Assembly (NCBI RefSeq): GCF_947495735.1
Contig: NZ_CANMAA010000001.1
Coordinates: forward strand, 248,001-312,000
DNA length: 64,000 bases
Reading direction: 5' to 3'
Origin: an uncultured Pseudokineococcus sp.
Lineage (GTDB): Bacteria > Actinomycetota > Actinomycetes > Actinomycetales > Quadrisphaeraceae
Part shown: positions 24,859 through 33,267 of the stretch, piece after piece
How positions within the stretch are numbered: position 1 is the stretch's first letter
Layout of the letters: every line of letters starts with the position of its first letter
Made by a program: the position numbers and the translations under genes
Notes under the pieces: generated by a model
What the model saw: the letters and a program-made list of their open reading frames with translations, nothing else
Database searches by the model: none
Told to the model about the DNA's origin: nothing

Positions 24859-26339
24859 CCAGCGTGTCGTACTCGATCACCGTCCGCCTCGAGCTGCCGG
24901 CCCGCCCCACGGCCGTCAGCGAGCTCACCTCGGCGATCGAGAGCGGGCAGGGCATCGTCACGGCGCTGGACGTCACCGCGTCGGGCGCCGGGCGGGTGCG
25001 CGTCGACGTCACCTGCGCGACCCGCGGCACCGACCACGCCGAGGAGATCGTCGAGAACCTCCGCGCGCTCGACGGCGTCGACATCGGCCGCGTCTCCGAC
25101 CGGACCTTCCTGGCCCACCTCGGCGGCAAGATCTCCGTCGAGCCGAAGATGCCGATCCGCACGCGCGACGACCTCTCGCTCATCTACACCCCCGGCGTCG
25201 CCCGGGTCTGCGAGGCGATCGCGAAGGAGCCCGCGGACGCCCGGCGGCTGACCATCAAGCGCAACACGGTCGCCGTCGTCACGGACGGCACCGCGGTCCT
25301 GGGCCTCGGCGACATCGGCCCGCTGGCCGCGCTGCCGGTGATGGAGGGCAAGGCGGCCCTGTTCAAGCGCTTCGGCGGCATCGACGCGTTCCCGATCTGC
25401 CTCGACACGACCGACACCGAGGAGATCATCACCGCGGTCAAGGCCATCGCGCCGGTCTTCGCGGGCATCAACCTCGAGGACATCGCCGCGCCGCGGTGCT
25501 TCGAGATCGAGGACCGGCTGCGCGAGGAGCTGGACATCCCCGTCTTCCACGACGACCAGCACGGCACCGCCATCGTCTGCACCGCGGCGCTGCTCAACGC
25601 CCTCAAGGTCGTCGGCAAGGAGCTGGGGGAGGTCCGCGTCGTCATGTCCGGCGCGGGCGCGGCGGGCACGGCGGTGCTCAAGCTGCTGCTGGCCGCGGGG
25701 GCCCGCGACGTCGTCGTGGCCGACATCGACGGCGTCGTGCACTCGGGCCGTCCGGGCCTGCACCCCTCGTCCCGGTGGACGGCGGAGAACACGAACCCGC
25801 GCGGGCTGACGGGCACCCTCAAGGACGCGATGGCGGGCGCGGACGTCTTCATCGGCGTCAGCGCGCCGAACATCCTCACCGGCGACGACATCGCGACGAT
25901 GGCGCCCGACTCCGTGGTCTTCGCCCTGGCCAACCCCGTCCCGGAGGTCGACCCGACCGCCGCCGCGGCGCACGCCGCGGTCGTGGCCACCGGGCGCAGC
26001 GACTTCGCGAACCAGATCAACAACGTGCTGGCCTTCCCCGGCGTCTTCCGGGGGCTCCTCGACGCGCAGTCGCACTCCATCGACGAGGCCATGCTGCTGG
26101 CTGCGGCCCGCGCGCTGGCGGCGGTCGTGGGCGACGACGAGCTGAACGCGGCCTACATCGTCCCCAGCGTCTTCCACCCCGACGTCGCCACCGTGGTGGC
26201 GGACGCCGTCGAGGCGGCGGCGCGCGCGGCCGGCGCCGGGGAGGAGCCCTCGCCCGTGGTCGCGGCCACCGAGGCCGCGGCCGGGGCGGGGGAGGACGTC
26301 GGGTCCTCCGCCGGGGCGGTCGCCGGCGGCCAGCTCTGA
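24846..26339 (+). CDS. NAD-dependent malic enzyme with N-terminal ACT domain
   Basis: 497 residues. It decarboxylates malate to pyruvate with NAD(P)+. Residues about 8-85 form an ACT-like domain (YSITVRLELPARPTAVSELT), often an amino acid or effector sensor. The catalytic part starts at GGKISVEPKMPIRTRDDLSL. Seen are the malate-binding YTPGVARVCEAI, the metal and NAD segments HDDQHGTAIVCTAALLNALK and MSGAGAAGTAVLKLLL, and NPVPEVDPTAAA. The C-terminal tail is Ala/Gly-rich (AAAGAGEDVGSSAGAVAGG). It is monocistronic, with its start codon in a hairpin. Confidence 0.93.
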   Translation: MPAAPSVSYSITVRLELPARPTAVSELTSAIESGQGIVTALDVTASGAGRVRVDVTCATRGTDHAEEIVENLRALDGVDIGRVSDRTFLAHLGGKISVEPKMPIRTRDDLSLIYTPGVARVCEAIAKEPADARRLTIKRNTVAVVTDGTAVLGLGDIGPLAALPVMEGKAALFKRFGGIDAFPICLDTTDTEEIITAVKAIAPVFAGINLEDIAAPRCFEIEDRLREELDIPVFHDDQHGTAIVCTAALLNALKVVGKELGEVRVVMSGAGAAGTAVLKLLLAAGARDVVVADIDGVVHSGRPGLHPSSRWTAENTNPRGLTGTLKDAMAGADVFIGVSAPNILTGDDIATMAPDSVVFALANPVPEVDPTAAAAHAAVVATGRSDFANQINNVLAFPGVFRGLLDAQSHSIDEAMLLAAARALAAVVGDDELNAAYIVPSVFHPDVATVVADAVEAAARAAGAGEEPSPVVAATEAAAGAGEDVGSSAGAVAGGQL

Positions 26340-26403
26340 CCCCCGGCGCCCCCCGCGCGGGCCGCCGGGCGAGCGCTCGCCGGGGCGGGTGAGGATGGGG
26401 CCC

Positions 26404-26964
26404 GTGGCGGACGAGCGGTACGTGGGGCGCCTGCTGGTGGCCGCCCCCGCGCTCTCGGAGGGGGAGTTCCGGCGCGCCGTCGTCCTCGTGCTCGACCACG
26501 ACGGCTCGGGGGCGCTGGGCGTGGTGGTCAACCGCCCCCTGCCGGTGCGCGTGGACGCCGTGCTGCCGCCGTGGCAGGCGCACGTCACCGAGCCCGCCCG
26601 CCTCTTCCGCGGCGGGCCGGTGGCCCTGGACTCCGCGCTCGGCCTCGTCGTGGTCCCCGGGGACGCGCCCGAGCCCGCCGGGGTGCGCCGGATCATCGGC
26701 GCGCTGGGGCTCGTGGACCTGGACGCCGAGCCCGAGGAGGTCTCGCGCTCCGCCTCGGGGCTGCGGATCTTCGCGGGCTACGCGGGCTGGAGCCCCGGGC
26801 AGCTCGAGGGCGAGGTCGCCGACGGCTCCTGGATGGTGCTGGACGCCGAGCCCTCCGACGCGGTCACCCCGCGCCCCGAGGACCTCTGGGCGGCCGTCCT
26901 GCGGCGCCAGCCGGGCCGGCTCGCGCTGCTGGCCAGCTTCCCCGAGGACGTCGCCCTCAACTGA
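26404..26964 (+). CDS. YqgE/AlgH family protein
   Basis: 186 residues. Conserved family segments are VGRLLVAAPALSEGEFRRAVVLVLDHDGSGALGVVVNRPL (read in parts), FRGGPVALDSALGLVV and RIFAGYAGWSPGQLEGE. AlgH-type proteins have a compact fold and no settled biochemical function. The GTG at 26404 is preferred over the upstream GTG (26389) and ATG (26395), since GAGG/GAGGAT lies 7-9 nt before it and can serve as ribosome binding site or -10. No signal peptide. Confidence 0.88.
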   Translation: MADERYVGRLLVAAPALSEGEFRRAVVLVLDHDGSGALGVVVNRPLPVRVDAVLPPWQAHVTEPARLFRGGPVALDSALGLVVVPGDAPEPAGVRRIIGALGLVDLDAEPEEVSRSASGLRIFAGYAGWSPGQLEGEVADGSWMVLDAEPSDAVTPRPEDLWAAVLRRQPGRLALLASFPEDVALN

Positions 26965-27030
26965 CCCGCCGCGGGGCCGGCGGGCTCCCGGGGCGGGCGG
27001 TGGGGCGCCGCGCCCGGCCGCCGGTCGACG

Positions 27031-27036
27031 TACGAT
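27031..27036 (+). promoter_or_regulatory. -10 hexamer for the DUF3039 gene
   Basis: TACGAT ends 8 nt before the ATG at 27045. Confidence 0.45.
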
Positions 27037-27044
27037 CGGCGACC

Positions 27045-27404
27045 ATGAGCACCTCCTCGCCCGAGCCCCCCAGCGGCCCGTCCACGGAGCCCTCGCGCTC
27101 GACGACGTCGGTCCTCGAGCGCGAGCTCGTCGAGCAGCCGCAGCTCTCCGAGCCCGGGGACCACGAGCGCTTCGCGCACTACGTGCGCAAGGAGAAGATC
27201 ATGACGTCGGCGATGTCGGGCGAGCCCGTCACCGCGCTGTGCGGCAAGGTCTGGGTGCCCGGCCGCGACCCGAAGAAGTTCCCCGTCTGCCCCGCGTGCA
27301 AGGAGATCTACGAGGGCCTGCGCGAGCCCGCCGACGGCGGCCCGGGCAGCGGCGGCGGCCAGGGCGGCGGCTCCGGCAGCGGCTCCGGCGGCGGCCAGCA
27401 GTGA
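27045..27404 (+). CDS. DUF3039 family protein
   Basis: 119 residues. The conserved centre is SVLERELVEQPQLSEPGDHERFAHYV (read in parts), then ALCGKVWVPGRDPKKFPVCPACKEIYEGL. A CGK and a CPAC pair supply three cysteines that with histidine could hold zinc. The C-terminus is a Gly/Ser/Gln tail (GGGSGSGSGGGQQ). DUF3039 proteins are short, actinobacterial and of unknown role. The gene lies directly upstream of a DExH helicase gene, a pairing also seen in other actinobacteria as far as I recall, so a nucleic-acid role is possible. Confidence 0.8.
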   Translation: MSTSSPEPPSGPSTEPSRSTTSVLERELVEQPQLSEPGDHERFAHYVRKEKIMTSAMSGEPVTALCGKVWVPGRDPKKFPVCPACKEIYEGLREPADGGPGSGGGQGGGSGSGSGGGQQ

Positions 27405-27444
27405 GCGCCCCGACCCCGACCCCGGCCGGGGGCGCGCCGGCCGC

Positions 27445-29220
27445 GTGAGCACCCGCACCTCCCGCGCCGTGCCCGCCCAGGGGGCGCAGCGCCGCGCCAG
27501 CACGCCCGCGCGCGCCCTGCGCGCCTGGCAGAGCGCCGCGCTGGACCTCTACGACGCCGAGCCCGGCCGCGAGGACTTCCTCGTCACGGCCACGCCGGGC
27601 GCCGGCAAGACGACCTTCGCGCTCGCCCTGGCCTCGCGGCTGCTCGAGCGCCGCGTCGTCGACCGCGTCGTCGTCGTCTGCCCGACCGACCACCTGCGCA
27701 CCCAGTGGGCCGACGCCGCCGACCGCGCGGGCGTCGTGCTCGACCCGTCGCTGCCCAACAGCGTCGGCCCGGTGCCGGCGGGCGCCCAGGGCTACGTGAC
27801 GACCTACGCGCAGGTGGCCGGCAAGCCGGCGCTGCACGCGGCGCGCTCGACGGCCAAGCGCACCCTCGTCGTCCTCGACGAGGTCCACCACGCCGGGGAC
27901 GGCCTGTCCTGGGGCGACGCCTGCGCGCAGGCCTTCGAGGGGGCGCGCCGCCGCCTGTCCCTGACGGGCACCCCGTTCCGGACCAAGCCGGGGGAGCGCA
28001 TCCCCTTCGTCCACTACGAGGACGTCGGCGGGGGCGAGCTGCGCAGCCGGGCGGACTACACCTACGGCTACCGCGAGGCGCTGGCGGACGCCGTCGTGCG
28101 CCCCGTGGTCTTCGCGGCGTACACGGGCACCTCGCGCTGGCGCAACAGCGCCGGCGAGGTGGTCGCCGCGTCGCTGTCCGAGCCCGGCACGCGCTCGGTC
28201 GAGGCCGCGGCGTGGAAGACGGCGCTCGACCCGCGCGGCGGCTGGGTCCCCCACGTCATCGCCGCCATGGACGACCGCATCTCCCACCTGCGCGAGAGCG
28301 GCATGCCCGACGCGGGGGGCCTGGTCCTCGCCAGCGACCAGGACGACGCGCGGGCCTACGCCGACGTCGTGAAGCGGGTGACGGGGACGGCGCCCGTGCT
28401 GATCCTCTCCGACGACCCGAAGGCCTCGAAGAAGATCGAGGACTTCGCCGCGGGGACCCAGCGCATGGCCGTCTGCGTGCGCATGGTCTCCGAGGGCGTC
28501 GACGTGCCGCGCGCGGCGTGCCTGGCGTGGATGACGAGCTACCGCACGCCGCTCTTCTTCGCCCAGGCCGTCGGCCGCGTGGTCCGCTCCCGCTCCCCGC
28601 GGGAGTCCGCCACCGTCTTCCTGCCGGCGGTGCGGCCCCTGCTGGCGCTCGCGGCCGAGCTCGAGAGCGAGCGCGAGCACGTCGTGCCCGCGCCCGCCGA
28701 GGCGCCCGACGACGCGCTCGACCTGCTGCCGCCGCCGGAGCGCGAGGCGAGCGGGGCGGGCGAGCACGAGTCGCTCGAGGCCGACGCCCAGTTCGCCCAC
28801 GTCCTGCACGGCGGGCGCGCGGTCGTCGCCGAGCCGATGGCCCCCGTCGGCGCCGAGGAGGAGGACTTCCTCGGCATCCCCGGCCTGCTGACGCCCGAGC
28901 AGACCGCCGCGCTGCTGGCCAGCCGCGACGACGAGACCCGCCGCCGCATCGCCTCCTCCCGCGGGCCGCAGGACGAGGACCTCTGGGCGGACGCCCCGGT
29001 CGAGGACGCCCCGGAGGAGCCCGAGGAGGCCTCGTGGCGCAGCACCGCGGGTCTGCGCCGGGAGGTCAACCGCCTCGTCGGCCAGGTGGCCGCGCGCAGC
29101 GGCGTCCCGCACGCGGTGGTGCACCGCCGGCTGCGCACCGAGGTCCCGGGCCCCGGCTCCGCCACGGCGTCGCCCGAGCTGCTCGCCAAGCGCCGCGACC
29201 ACCTGCTCGCCTCCCTCTGA
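27445..29220 (+). CDS. DExH-box superfamily 2 helicase
   Basis: 591 residues, GTG start. N-terminal RAWQSAALDLYDAEPG matches a Q-like region. Motif I is ATPGAGKTTFALAL (near residue 50), motif II is LDEVHHAGD, and motif III is LTGTPFRT. Motifs V-VI in the second RecA domain are RMVSEGVDVPRAACLAW and QAVGRVVRSR. The last ~150 residues are acidic and not assigned. It is expected to unwind or remodel DNA or RNA with ATP; the substrate is not known. It follows the DUF3039 gene by 40 bp, so they are probably one transcript. Confidence 0.9.
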   Translation: MSTRTSRAVPAQGAQRRASTPARALRAWQSAALDLYDAEPGREDFLVTATPGAGKTTFALALASRLLERRVVDRVVVVCPTDHLRTQWADAADRAGVVLDPSLPNSVGPVPAGAQGYVTTYAQVAGKPALHAARSTAKRTLVVLDEVHHAGDGLSWGDACAQAFEGARRRLSLTGTPFRTKPGERIPFVHYEDVGGGELRSRADYTYGYREALADAVVRPVVFAAYTGTSRWRNSAGEVVAASLSEPGTRSVEAAAWKTALDPRGGWVPHVIAAMDDRISHLRESGMPDAGGLVLASDQDDARAYADVVKRVTGTAPVLILSDDPKASKKIEDFAAGTQRMAVCVRMVSEGVDVPRAACLAWMTSYRTPLFFAQAVGRVVRSRSPRESATVFLPAVRPLLALAAELESEREHVVPAPAEAPDDALDLLPPPEREASGAGEHESLEADAQFAHVLHGGRAVVAEPMAPVGAEEEDFLGIPGLLTPEQTAALLASRDDETRRRIASSRGPQDEDLWADAPVEDAPEEPEEASWRSTAGLRREVNRLVGQVAARSGVPHAVVHRRLRTEVPGPGSATASPELLAKRRDHLLASL

Positions 29221-29343
29221 CGTGCGTGCGTCGCCAGCGGTCCCACCCGGTGAGATGCGTCGCGGCCGAGGTGTGGACCGCGAGAGGATCGCGCGCGGCG
29301 GCGTGCCCGCCGGAGTCCTGGTCCCGTCCTGCGGAGGTGCCGC

Positions 29344-30666
29344 GTGAACGAGCGCGTGCTGCGCGTCGCGCTGCTCGGCTGCGGCGTCGTCGGCTCGGAG
29401 GTGGCTCGCGAGCTGCTCGAGCAGTCCGAGGAGCTGGCGGCCCGCTGCGGCGCCCGGCTCGAGCTGGTGGGTGTCGCCGTGCGGCGGCCCGGCCGCCAGC
29501 GCGCCGCGGGGGTGGACCCGGCGCTCTTCACGACCGACGCCGAGTCCCTCGTGGAGCGCGCGGACCTCGTCGTCGAGGTGATCGGCGGCATCGAGCCGGC
29601 GCGCTCGCTCATCCTGCGGGCCATGGCGTCGGGGGCGTCCGTCGTCACCGCGAACAAGGCGCTGCTCGCCGAGGACGGCCCGCGGCTGTACGAGGCCGCG
29701 GACGCCGCCGGCGTCGACCTCTACTTCGAGGCCGCCGTCGCCGGGGCGATCCCCATCGTCCGGCCCCTGCGGGACTCCCTCGTCGGCGACCGCGTCGACC
29801 GGGTGCTCGGCGTCGTCAACGGGACGACGAACTACGTGCTCGACCAGATGGACACCACCGGCGCGGGCCTCGACGAGGCCGTGCAGGAGGCCCAGGCGCT
29901 CGGCTACGCCGAGGCCGACCCGACGGCGGACGTCGAGGGCTTCGACGCGGCCGCCAAGGCGGCGATCATCGCCTCGCTGGCCTTCCACACCCGCGTCCGG
30001 GCGGCCGACGTCCACCGCGAGGGCATCACCGGCGTCACCGCCGGCGACGTGGCGGCGGCGCGGGAGGCCGGCGCGGTGGTCAAGCTGCTCGCCATCTGCG
30101 AGCGCACGTCCGGCCCGGACGGCGACGTGGACGGCCCCGGCGCCGGGGTGTCCGTGCGCGTGCACCCCGCGATGGTGCCGCGCGAGCACCCGCTGGCCGG
30201 CGTGCGCGGGGCCTACAACGCCGTCTTCGTCGAGGCCCGCGGAGCCGGCTCCCTGATGTTCTACGGCCAGGGCGCCGGCGGCGCCCCGACGGCCAGCGCC
30301 GTGCTCGGCGACCTCGTCGCCGTCGCGCGCCACCGCGTCGTCGGCGGCCGGGGCTCCTCGGAGTCCGCCCACGCCGACCTGCCCGTGCGCCCGATGGGCG
30401 AGGCGCTCACGCGCTACCACGTGCGCCTGGAGGTGCACGACCGCCCGGGGGCCCTCGCGCAGGTGGCGCAGGTCTTCGCCGACCACGGCGCGAGCGTCGA
30501 GACCGTGCGCCAGACCCCGCTCGGCGAGCAGGCCGACGGGGCGGCCGCGCTCGTGGTCGCCACGCACGAGGCCACCGACGCCGCGCTCGCCGCCACCGTC
30601 GAGGCGCTCGCGGTCGCGCCGGCGGTGCTCGGCATCACCTCGGTGCTGCGCGTCGAAGGGGCCTGA
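29344..30666 (+). CDS. hom: Homoserine dehydrogenase
   Basis: 440 residues, GTG with GGAGG 7 nt upstream. It reduces aspartate semialdehyde to homoserine, the branch point to threonine and methionine. The NAD(P)-binding ALLGCGVVGSEVA is at the N-terminus. NGTTNYVLDQMD and YAEADPTADVEGFDAAAKA are the catalytic signatures. A C-terminal ACT domain (HDRPGALAQVAQVFADHGAS) is the usual site of threonine feedback inhibition. It is followed by thrC and thrB. Confidence 0.97.
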   Translation: MNERVLRVALLGCGVVGSEVARELLEQSEELAARCGARLELVGVAVRRPGRQRAAGVDPALFTTDAESLVERADLVVEVIGGIEPARSLILRAMASGASVVTANKALLAEDGPRLYEAADAAGVDLYFEAAVAGAIPIVRPLRDSLVGDRVDRVLGVVNGTTNYVLDQMDTTGAGLDEAVQEAQALGYAEADPTADVEGFDAAAKAAIIASLAFHTRVRAADVHREGITGVTAGDVAAAREAGAVVKLLAICERTSGPDGDVDGPGAGVSVRVHPAMVPREHPLAGVRGAYNAVFVEARGAGSLMFYGQGAGGAPTASAVLGDLVAVARHRVVGGRGSSESAHADLPVRPMGEALTRYHVRLEVHDRPGALAQVAQVFADHGASVETVRQTPLGEQADGAAALVVATHEATDAALAATVEALAVAPAVLGITSVLRVEGA

Positions 30667-30816
30667 CCCGCACCAGCAGCAGATCCGCCGCACCACGAGG
30701 CCGTGGGGGCGGGGAGCCGGCGGCTCGCCGGCCGCCGGCGCACCGACGACCGACCACGACAGGGGCCCAGCCGGGCCCGCCGACGCGCCAGGCGCGCAGC
30801 AGGAGGGGAGCAGCCC

Positions 30817-31902
30817 GTGGCCCACGTGTGGCGCGGCGTCATCGAGGAGTACCGCGACCGGCTGCCCTTCGGCGCCGGGGACCCGGTCGTGTCGCTGGGG
30901 GAGGGCGGCACGCCCCTCGTGCCGGCCCGGGCGCTGTCGGAGCGCACCGGCTGCGAGGTGTGGGTCAAGGTCGAGGGCTGCAACCCGACGGCGTCGTTCA
31001 AGGACCGCGGCATGACCTCGGCGATCTCGCGGGCCAAGGGCCTCGGCGCGAGGGCGGTCATCTGCGCCTCCACGGGCAACACCTCCGCCTCGGCGGCCGC
31101 CTACGCCACCGCGGCGGGCATGACCTGCGGCGTCCTCGTGCCCGAGGGGAAGATCGCGCTCGGCAAGCTGAGCCAGGCCATCGCGCACGGCGCCACGCTG
31201 CTGCAGGTCGAGGGCAACTTCGACGACTGCCTCACCCTCGCCCGCAAGCTCGCCGAGTCCTACCCCGTCGAGCTGGTCAACTCGGTGAACCCCTACCGGA
31301 TCGAGGGCCAGAAGACGGCCGCCTTCGAGGTCGTCGACGTCCTCGGGGACGCGCCGGACATCCACTGCCTCCCCGTGGGCAACGCCGGCAACATCACGGC
31401 GTACTGGAAGGGCTACACCGAGTACACGGACACCTCCGAGCAGCCGGGGCCGGCGACGCGCCTGCCGCGCATGTGGGGCTTCCAGGCCGCGGGCTCGGCG
31501 CCGATCGTCCTCGGGCACCCGGTCGACTCCCCGGACACGATCGCCACGGCCATCCGCATCGGCAACCCCGCCTCGTGGCAGCAGGCCCTCGACGCGCGGG
31601 ACGCCTCCGGCGGGGTGATCGCCTCGGTCACCGACGAGGAGATCCTCGCGGCGCACCGGCTCCTGTCCAGCGAGGACGGCGTCTTCGTCGAGCCGGCGTC
31701 GGCCGCCGGGGTGGCGGGCCTCCTGCAGCAGCACGCGGCGGGCGAGCTCGCGCCGGGGCAGCGCGTCGTCATCACGGTCACCGGGCACGGCCTCAAGGAC
31801 CCGCAGTGGGCGCTGCGCGCCGCGGACGGCGAGGAGGTCCAGCCCGTGCGCGTGCCGGTCGACGCCATGACGGCCGCGTCCGCGCTGGGCCTCGAGGGCT
31901 GA
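30817..31902 (+). CDS. thrC: Threonine synthase
   Basis: 361 residues, GTG 6 nt after AGGAGGGGAG. A PLP enzyme converting O-phosphohomoserine to threonine. The PLP lysine is in [15 protein letters not shown]. The phosphate loop is in [32 protein letters not shown] is the substrate-side loop. The length is that of the short, single-domain bacterial class. The 150-nt gap after hom has no recognised gene; thrB follows within 3 nt. Confidence 0.97.
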   Translation: MAHVWRGVIEEYRDRLPFGAGDPVVSLGEGGTPLVPARALSERTGCEVWVKVEGCNPTASFKDRGMTSAISRAKGLGARAVICASTGNTSASAAAYATAAGMTCGVLVPEGKIALGKLSQAIAHGATLLQVEGNFDDCLTLARKLAESYPVELVNSVNPYRIEGQKTAAFEVVDVLGDAPDIHCLPVGNAGNITAYWKGYTEYTDTSEQPGPATRLPRMWGFQAAGSAPIVLGHPVDSPDTIATAIRIGNPASWQQALDARDASGGVIASVTDEEILAAHRLLSSEDGVFVEPASAAGVAGLLQQHAAGELAPGQRVVITVTGHGLKDPQWALRAADGEEVQPVRVPVDAMTAASALGLEG

Positions 31903-31905
31903 GGA

Positions 31906-32883
31906 GTGGTCGGCCGGGGAGCGGCGCGCCTGCGGGACGGCGGGGAGCCGGGCACGGCGGCTCGCGCGAGCGTGCCCGGCTCCAGCGCCAACCTGGGGCC
32001 CGCCTTCGACGCGGTCGGCCTCGCGCTCGACCTGCGCGACGAGCTCGCCGTCCGCCTGCTGGCGCCGGGCGCGGGCGTGCGGGTCGAGGTGACGGGCCAG
32101 GGCGCGGGACGCGTCGCGGCGGGGGAGGGCCACCTCGTGGTCCGGGCGCTGCGCACCGCCCTGGAGCGGGTGGGGGCCCCGCAGCCCGACCTGGCGCTCG
32201 TCTGCCGCAACGGCGTCCCCTTCGGCCGGGGTGCCGGCTCCTCGGCGGCGGCCGTCGTCGCCGGCGTCGTGCTGGCGCGGGCTCTGCTGGAGGAGCCCGG
32301 GCTCCTGGACGACGAGACGGCCCTCGACGTCGCGGCGGGGATGGAGGGGCACCCGGACAACGCCGCGGCGAGCCTGCTCGGCGGCGTGACCATCGGCTGG
32401 GTGGACGACGGCGTCTCCCGGGCCGTGCGCGCCGAGCCCTCCGCCGACCTCGTCGCGGTGCTCGCGGTGCCGAGCGCCGAGCTGCTGACCGCGCGGGCCC
32501 GGGCGATGCTGCCCGCCGTCGTCCCCCACGGCGACGCCGTCTTCAACGCCGGCCGCGCGGCGCTCCTGGTGGAGGCGCTCACGCGCCGCCCGGAGCTGCT
32601 CCTGCCGGCGACGGCCGACCGGCTGCACCAGGACTGCCGCGCCCCCGCGGCGCCCGCGACCGCGGCGCTCGTCGGCGCGCTGCGCGCGCAGGGCCTCGCG
32701 GCCGCCGTCTCGGGCGCGGGGCCGAGCGTGCTGGTCCTGGCCGGCGTCGGCGCGGCCGGCGCCCCCGCGCTCGCCGAGCGGGTCACCGCCGTCGCCGGCC
32801 CCGGCTGGGACGTGCGCACGCCCGCCGTGGACCGCGGCGGCGCCCGCTGGTCGCCGGTGACCTCGCCCCCCGCGACCTCCTAG
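31906..32883 (+). CDS. thrB: Homoserine kinase
   Basis: 325 residues of the GHMP kinase family. It phosphorylates homoserine for ThrC. The N-terminal strand is ASVPGSSANLGPAFDAVGLAL, and the ATP-binding loop is GRGAGSSAAAVVAG. GMEGHPDNAAASLLGG and AVSGAGPSVLVLAG complete the family. The start at 31906 overlaps the GAGGAG after the thrC stop, so the true ribosome binding site is unclear; ThrB may depend on coupled translation. There is no later start that keeps the first beta-strand. Confidence 0.95.
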   Translation: MVGRGAARLRDGGEPGTAARASVPGSSANLGPAFDAVGLALDLRDELAVRLLAPGAGVRVEVTGQGAGRVAAGEGHLVVRALRTALERVGAPQPDLALVCRNGVPFGRGAGSSAAAVVAGVVLARALLEEPGLLDDETALDVAAGMEGHPDNAAASLLGGVTIGWVDDGVSRAVRAEPSADLVAVLAVPSAELLTARARAMLPAVVPHGDAVFNAGRAALLVEALTRRPELLLPATADRLHQDCRAPAAPATAALVGALRAQGLAAAVSGAGPSVLVLAGVGAAGAPALAERVTAVAGPGWDVRTPAVDRGGARWSPVTSPPATS

Positions 32884-33267
32884 GCCCTCCTGCGCCGTGC
32901 GGGGCGGCGTCGCGGCACCTCGTCGCCCTCCTCCGGCGGGGCGACCACCCCCGGCGAGGACGGCACGGGTGCTCGCTCGTGCACCCTGACGGGTGAAGGC
33001 CGCGCGCCCTCGGGCTCGCGGGAACCGCGGTGCTACAGTCATCGGTGCCGGACCTGCTCCGGGCGAGCGCTGCGGGAACCCTCAGCGCCGCCGCCCGTGG
33101 GAGCCCCGGCACCACTCACCTCTCCCGCAGCGCGACCGCGCCCGACCTCGGTCCCGGGCTCTCGTGCGACCGTCGCGCACACGGGCAGGTGGTCCCTGCC
33201 GGCCTCTGTGCGCCGGCGCACCCTGCGACCGCGATCCACCGCGCCGCTGACGAGGGGAAGGACCTTC
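32884..33267 (+). promoter_or_regulatory. Promoter and long leader of rho
   Basis: 384 nt without a supported gene. A -10-like TACAGT lies at 33034-33039, giving a leader of about 220 nt. A weak hairpin GGGTGC/GCACCC surrounds 32970-32990, which may end the thr transcript. Within the leader GGCAGG and CCTGCC can pair. Long leaders are typical of rho genes, which often regulate themselves by termination in the leader; no specific element is recognised here. Confidence 0.4.

Noticed and set aside
26368-26381. GGCGAGCGCTCGCC palindrome before the AlgH gene
   Set aside because: Perfect but loopless as RNA and of a composition expected by chance at this GC; no link to a promoter element was visible.
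27229-33042. A very long open frame on the minus strand (over 1900 codons) opposite the helicase and hom-thrC-thrB genes
   Set aside because: It is the stop-poor antisense frame expected at such GC; it is Arg/Gly/Ala/His-rich without any domain, and it lies opposite clearly conserved genes. Similar long antisense frames elsewhere were left out for the same reason.
33045-33267. An upstream frame starting GTG, 5 nt after the TACAGT before rho, running into rho in another frame
   Set aside because: It could be a leaderless leader peptide, but it has no stop before rho and its residues look like translated leader RNA. Without start-site data it cannot be supported.
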